Shown piece by piece: positions 37,067 through 37,884 of a DNA stretch of 37,884 nt. The position numbers and the translations under genes are program-made. Source of the DNA: a virus; the IMG/VR virus record IMGVR_UViG_3300049734_000434, positions 1 through 37,884 of that record, one strand, 5' to 3'. Each line of letters starts with the position of its first letter. Within the stretch, counting starts at the first letter, position 1. The notes under the pieces are model-generated. The model did not search any database. It was not told where the DNA came from and was given only the letters and a program-made list of their open reading frames with translations.

Positions 37067-37695
37067 GTGCTGCCCTTCGCCACGACCGCCACCACTTCCA
37101 CCACGGGCTTATTGAGCAGCTGCCGTGCACGCTCGTAGCTGCGCACGCGGGCGCGGATGCGCTTGTCTTTCGAGTGCGTGGGTAGGCCACCGTAGCAAGC
37201 TACCGCGCAGGCAAAGTCGGTGGTGCCGACGATGCGGGCGCAGTAGCCGCGGGCGCGGGTTAGGTCGTCTGCGATGGTGACGATGGCTCGGCGGGTGGAG
37301 ACGATGTCGAGTCCAACGATGTCCGCGCAGCGGAATCCGCGGTGTGTAGCACCCCGATCCCCAAGAAGACGTTGACCAACTCCGCAGCTTCGGCCTCTGT
37401 CTCCTTTGGCGTGCTTCCCGACGCCGCTATGGACGTCCTTCCGCATACCACTCTCTCCATGGACGACGGCCAAGATGCGCGCAGCCAAGTCCCTGCTCCC
37501 ACCACTCACCTCCGCTATCGCCTGAGCAACCACCGCGTACCGCGCGCGCCCCTCCTCCTCCGTCTCGCGTCGACACCCGCGCGTGTACTCGGTGTCGCAG
37601 ACAACACCCGGCTCGACGGCCACGGCGCTGTAGCTGCTCCGGCCAGCCGGCTGGAGCGACAGCATCGCCGCGAGGATGAGCTCGGCCAACGTCAT
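37063..37695 (-). CDS. Secreted lytic-transglycosylase-like protein (210 aa)
   Basis: ATG 37695 overlaps the preceding stop (ATGA). MTLAELILAAMLSLQPAG is a possible signal or anchor segment. The middle (about 55-120) has ILAVVHGESGMRKDVHSG and GDRGRSCGVGQ, the Glu-Ser and GxxQ landmarks of SLT/lysozyme-like folds. The catalytic Glu would be Glu80. It precedes the amidase, so it probably gives a second wall-cleaving activity or aids DNA entry. Family call is tentative. Confidence 0.62.
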   Translation of the reverse strand: MTLAELILAAMLSLQPAGRSSYSAVAVEPGVVCDTEYTRGCRRETEEEGRARYAVVAQAIAEVSGGSRDLAARILAVVHGESGMRKDVHSGVGKHAKGDRGRSCGVGQRLLGDRGATHRGFRCADIVGLDIVSTRRAIVTIADDLTRARGYCARIVGTTDFACAVACYGGLPTHSKDKRIRARVRSYERARQLLNKPVVEVVAVVAKGST

Positions 37696-37884
37696 GAGCC
37701 GAGCCGATGAGCCATCACATCCGGCGGCGGCAACGCCAGCGGCCCCGGCTCCGGCCCCGACGACTCCGCCCCACCATCCGGTGGCTTGCCATCGAGAATG
37801 CGCAGCGCCTTGAGCAAGTCGAACAGCTCCGCGTAGGCCTCGAGCGCCTTCGTGCGCGCAGCGGCCAGGTCGCCTTTCTCCCCG
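37692..37884 (-). CDS. Open frame at right edge, likely 3' end of the left-edge virion gene
   Basis: Read in from 37,883 the frame gives GEKGDLAAARTKALEAYAEL, FDLLKALRILDGK, then an acidic Pro/Gly stretch, and stops at TGA 37,692, overlapping ATG 37695. It has no start of its own in the window. Joined to position 1, it continues the 1-2003 gene in frame and adds 63 residues. This is either that gene's end in a circular genome or the end of a separate gene cut by the window. Confidence 0.6.
   Translation of the reverse strand, partial: GEKGDLAAARTKALEAYAELFDLLKALRILDGKPPDGGAESSGPEPGPLALPPPDVMAHRLGS

Overview
The window (37,884 bases, G+C-rich throughout) looks like all or nearly all of a temperate tailed phage with a short, podovirus-type tail. 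I see no host housekeeping genes. Two things point to a myxobacterial or similar deltaproteobacterial host: the base composition, and a phage-borne lipoprotein with a Gly/Thr/Ser linker followed by a Cys-rich tail, a style common in myxobacterial secretomes. Host assignment is inference.

Layout. (1) 1-20,805, minus strand, is one long late operon read right to left: small genes and a DUF5681-like terminase-small-subunit candidate, large terminase, micro-genes including a lipoprotein and a GroES-like co-chaperonin, portal, scaffold, major capsid protein, head completion and tail adaptor genes, a large nozzle or stabilisation protein, and four large or low-complexity internal virion protein candidates. 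The last of these runs off the left edge. (2) 20,806-21,007 is a repeat array (GTGGTCCG) next to a RepA-like RecA-fold ATPase (21,008-22,318). (3) 22,649-23,165 is a two-gene plus-strand unit with its own promoter. (4) 23,170-26,532, minus strand, is an accessory block of small genes around a 3' tRNA-Ala fragment that is the likely attP. (5) 26,577-31,398, minus strand, is a lysogeny operon: Cro/CI-type repressor, LexA-like DNA-binding protein, zinc-ribbon proteins, DNA methyltransferase and tyrosine integrase. (6) 31,454-35,079, plus strand, is an early operon: a second XRE-type regulator, zinc proteins, an ssDNA-binding-protein candidate, a Cas4/RecB-type exonuclease and small genes. (7) 35,081-37,884, minus strand, is lysis: a lytic-transglycosylase-like protein and an amidase endolysin interrupted by an intein.

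The right-edge reading frame (37,692-37,884, minus) joins the left-edge internal virion protein in frame, so the window may be a circular or circularly permuted genome opened inside that gene. The late operon would then run unbroken from packaging through virion genes to lysis.

How it works together. A perfect operator word, CTTAG-N4-CTAAG, occurs once between the repressor and the divergent regulator and twice just before the early operon at 32,129. This gives a simple immunity circuit. The -10 boxes before several operon-leading genes sit only 7-9 bases from the start codon, so leaderless transcripts are likely. Nearly all other genes are chained by ATGA, GTGA or TGATG overlaps, and many are under 60 codons.

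The most unusual features are the intein inside an endolysin, three unrelated families of repeats at the ends of genes (shared C-terminal tag plus next start) that look like cassette-exchange joints, the phage GroES, and the GTGGTCCG array. No stretch over 300 bases lacks a gene. I saw no complete tRNA gene, CRISPR array, insertion sequence or convincing intrinsic terminator.
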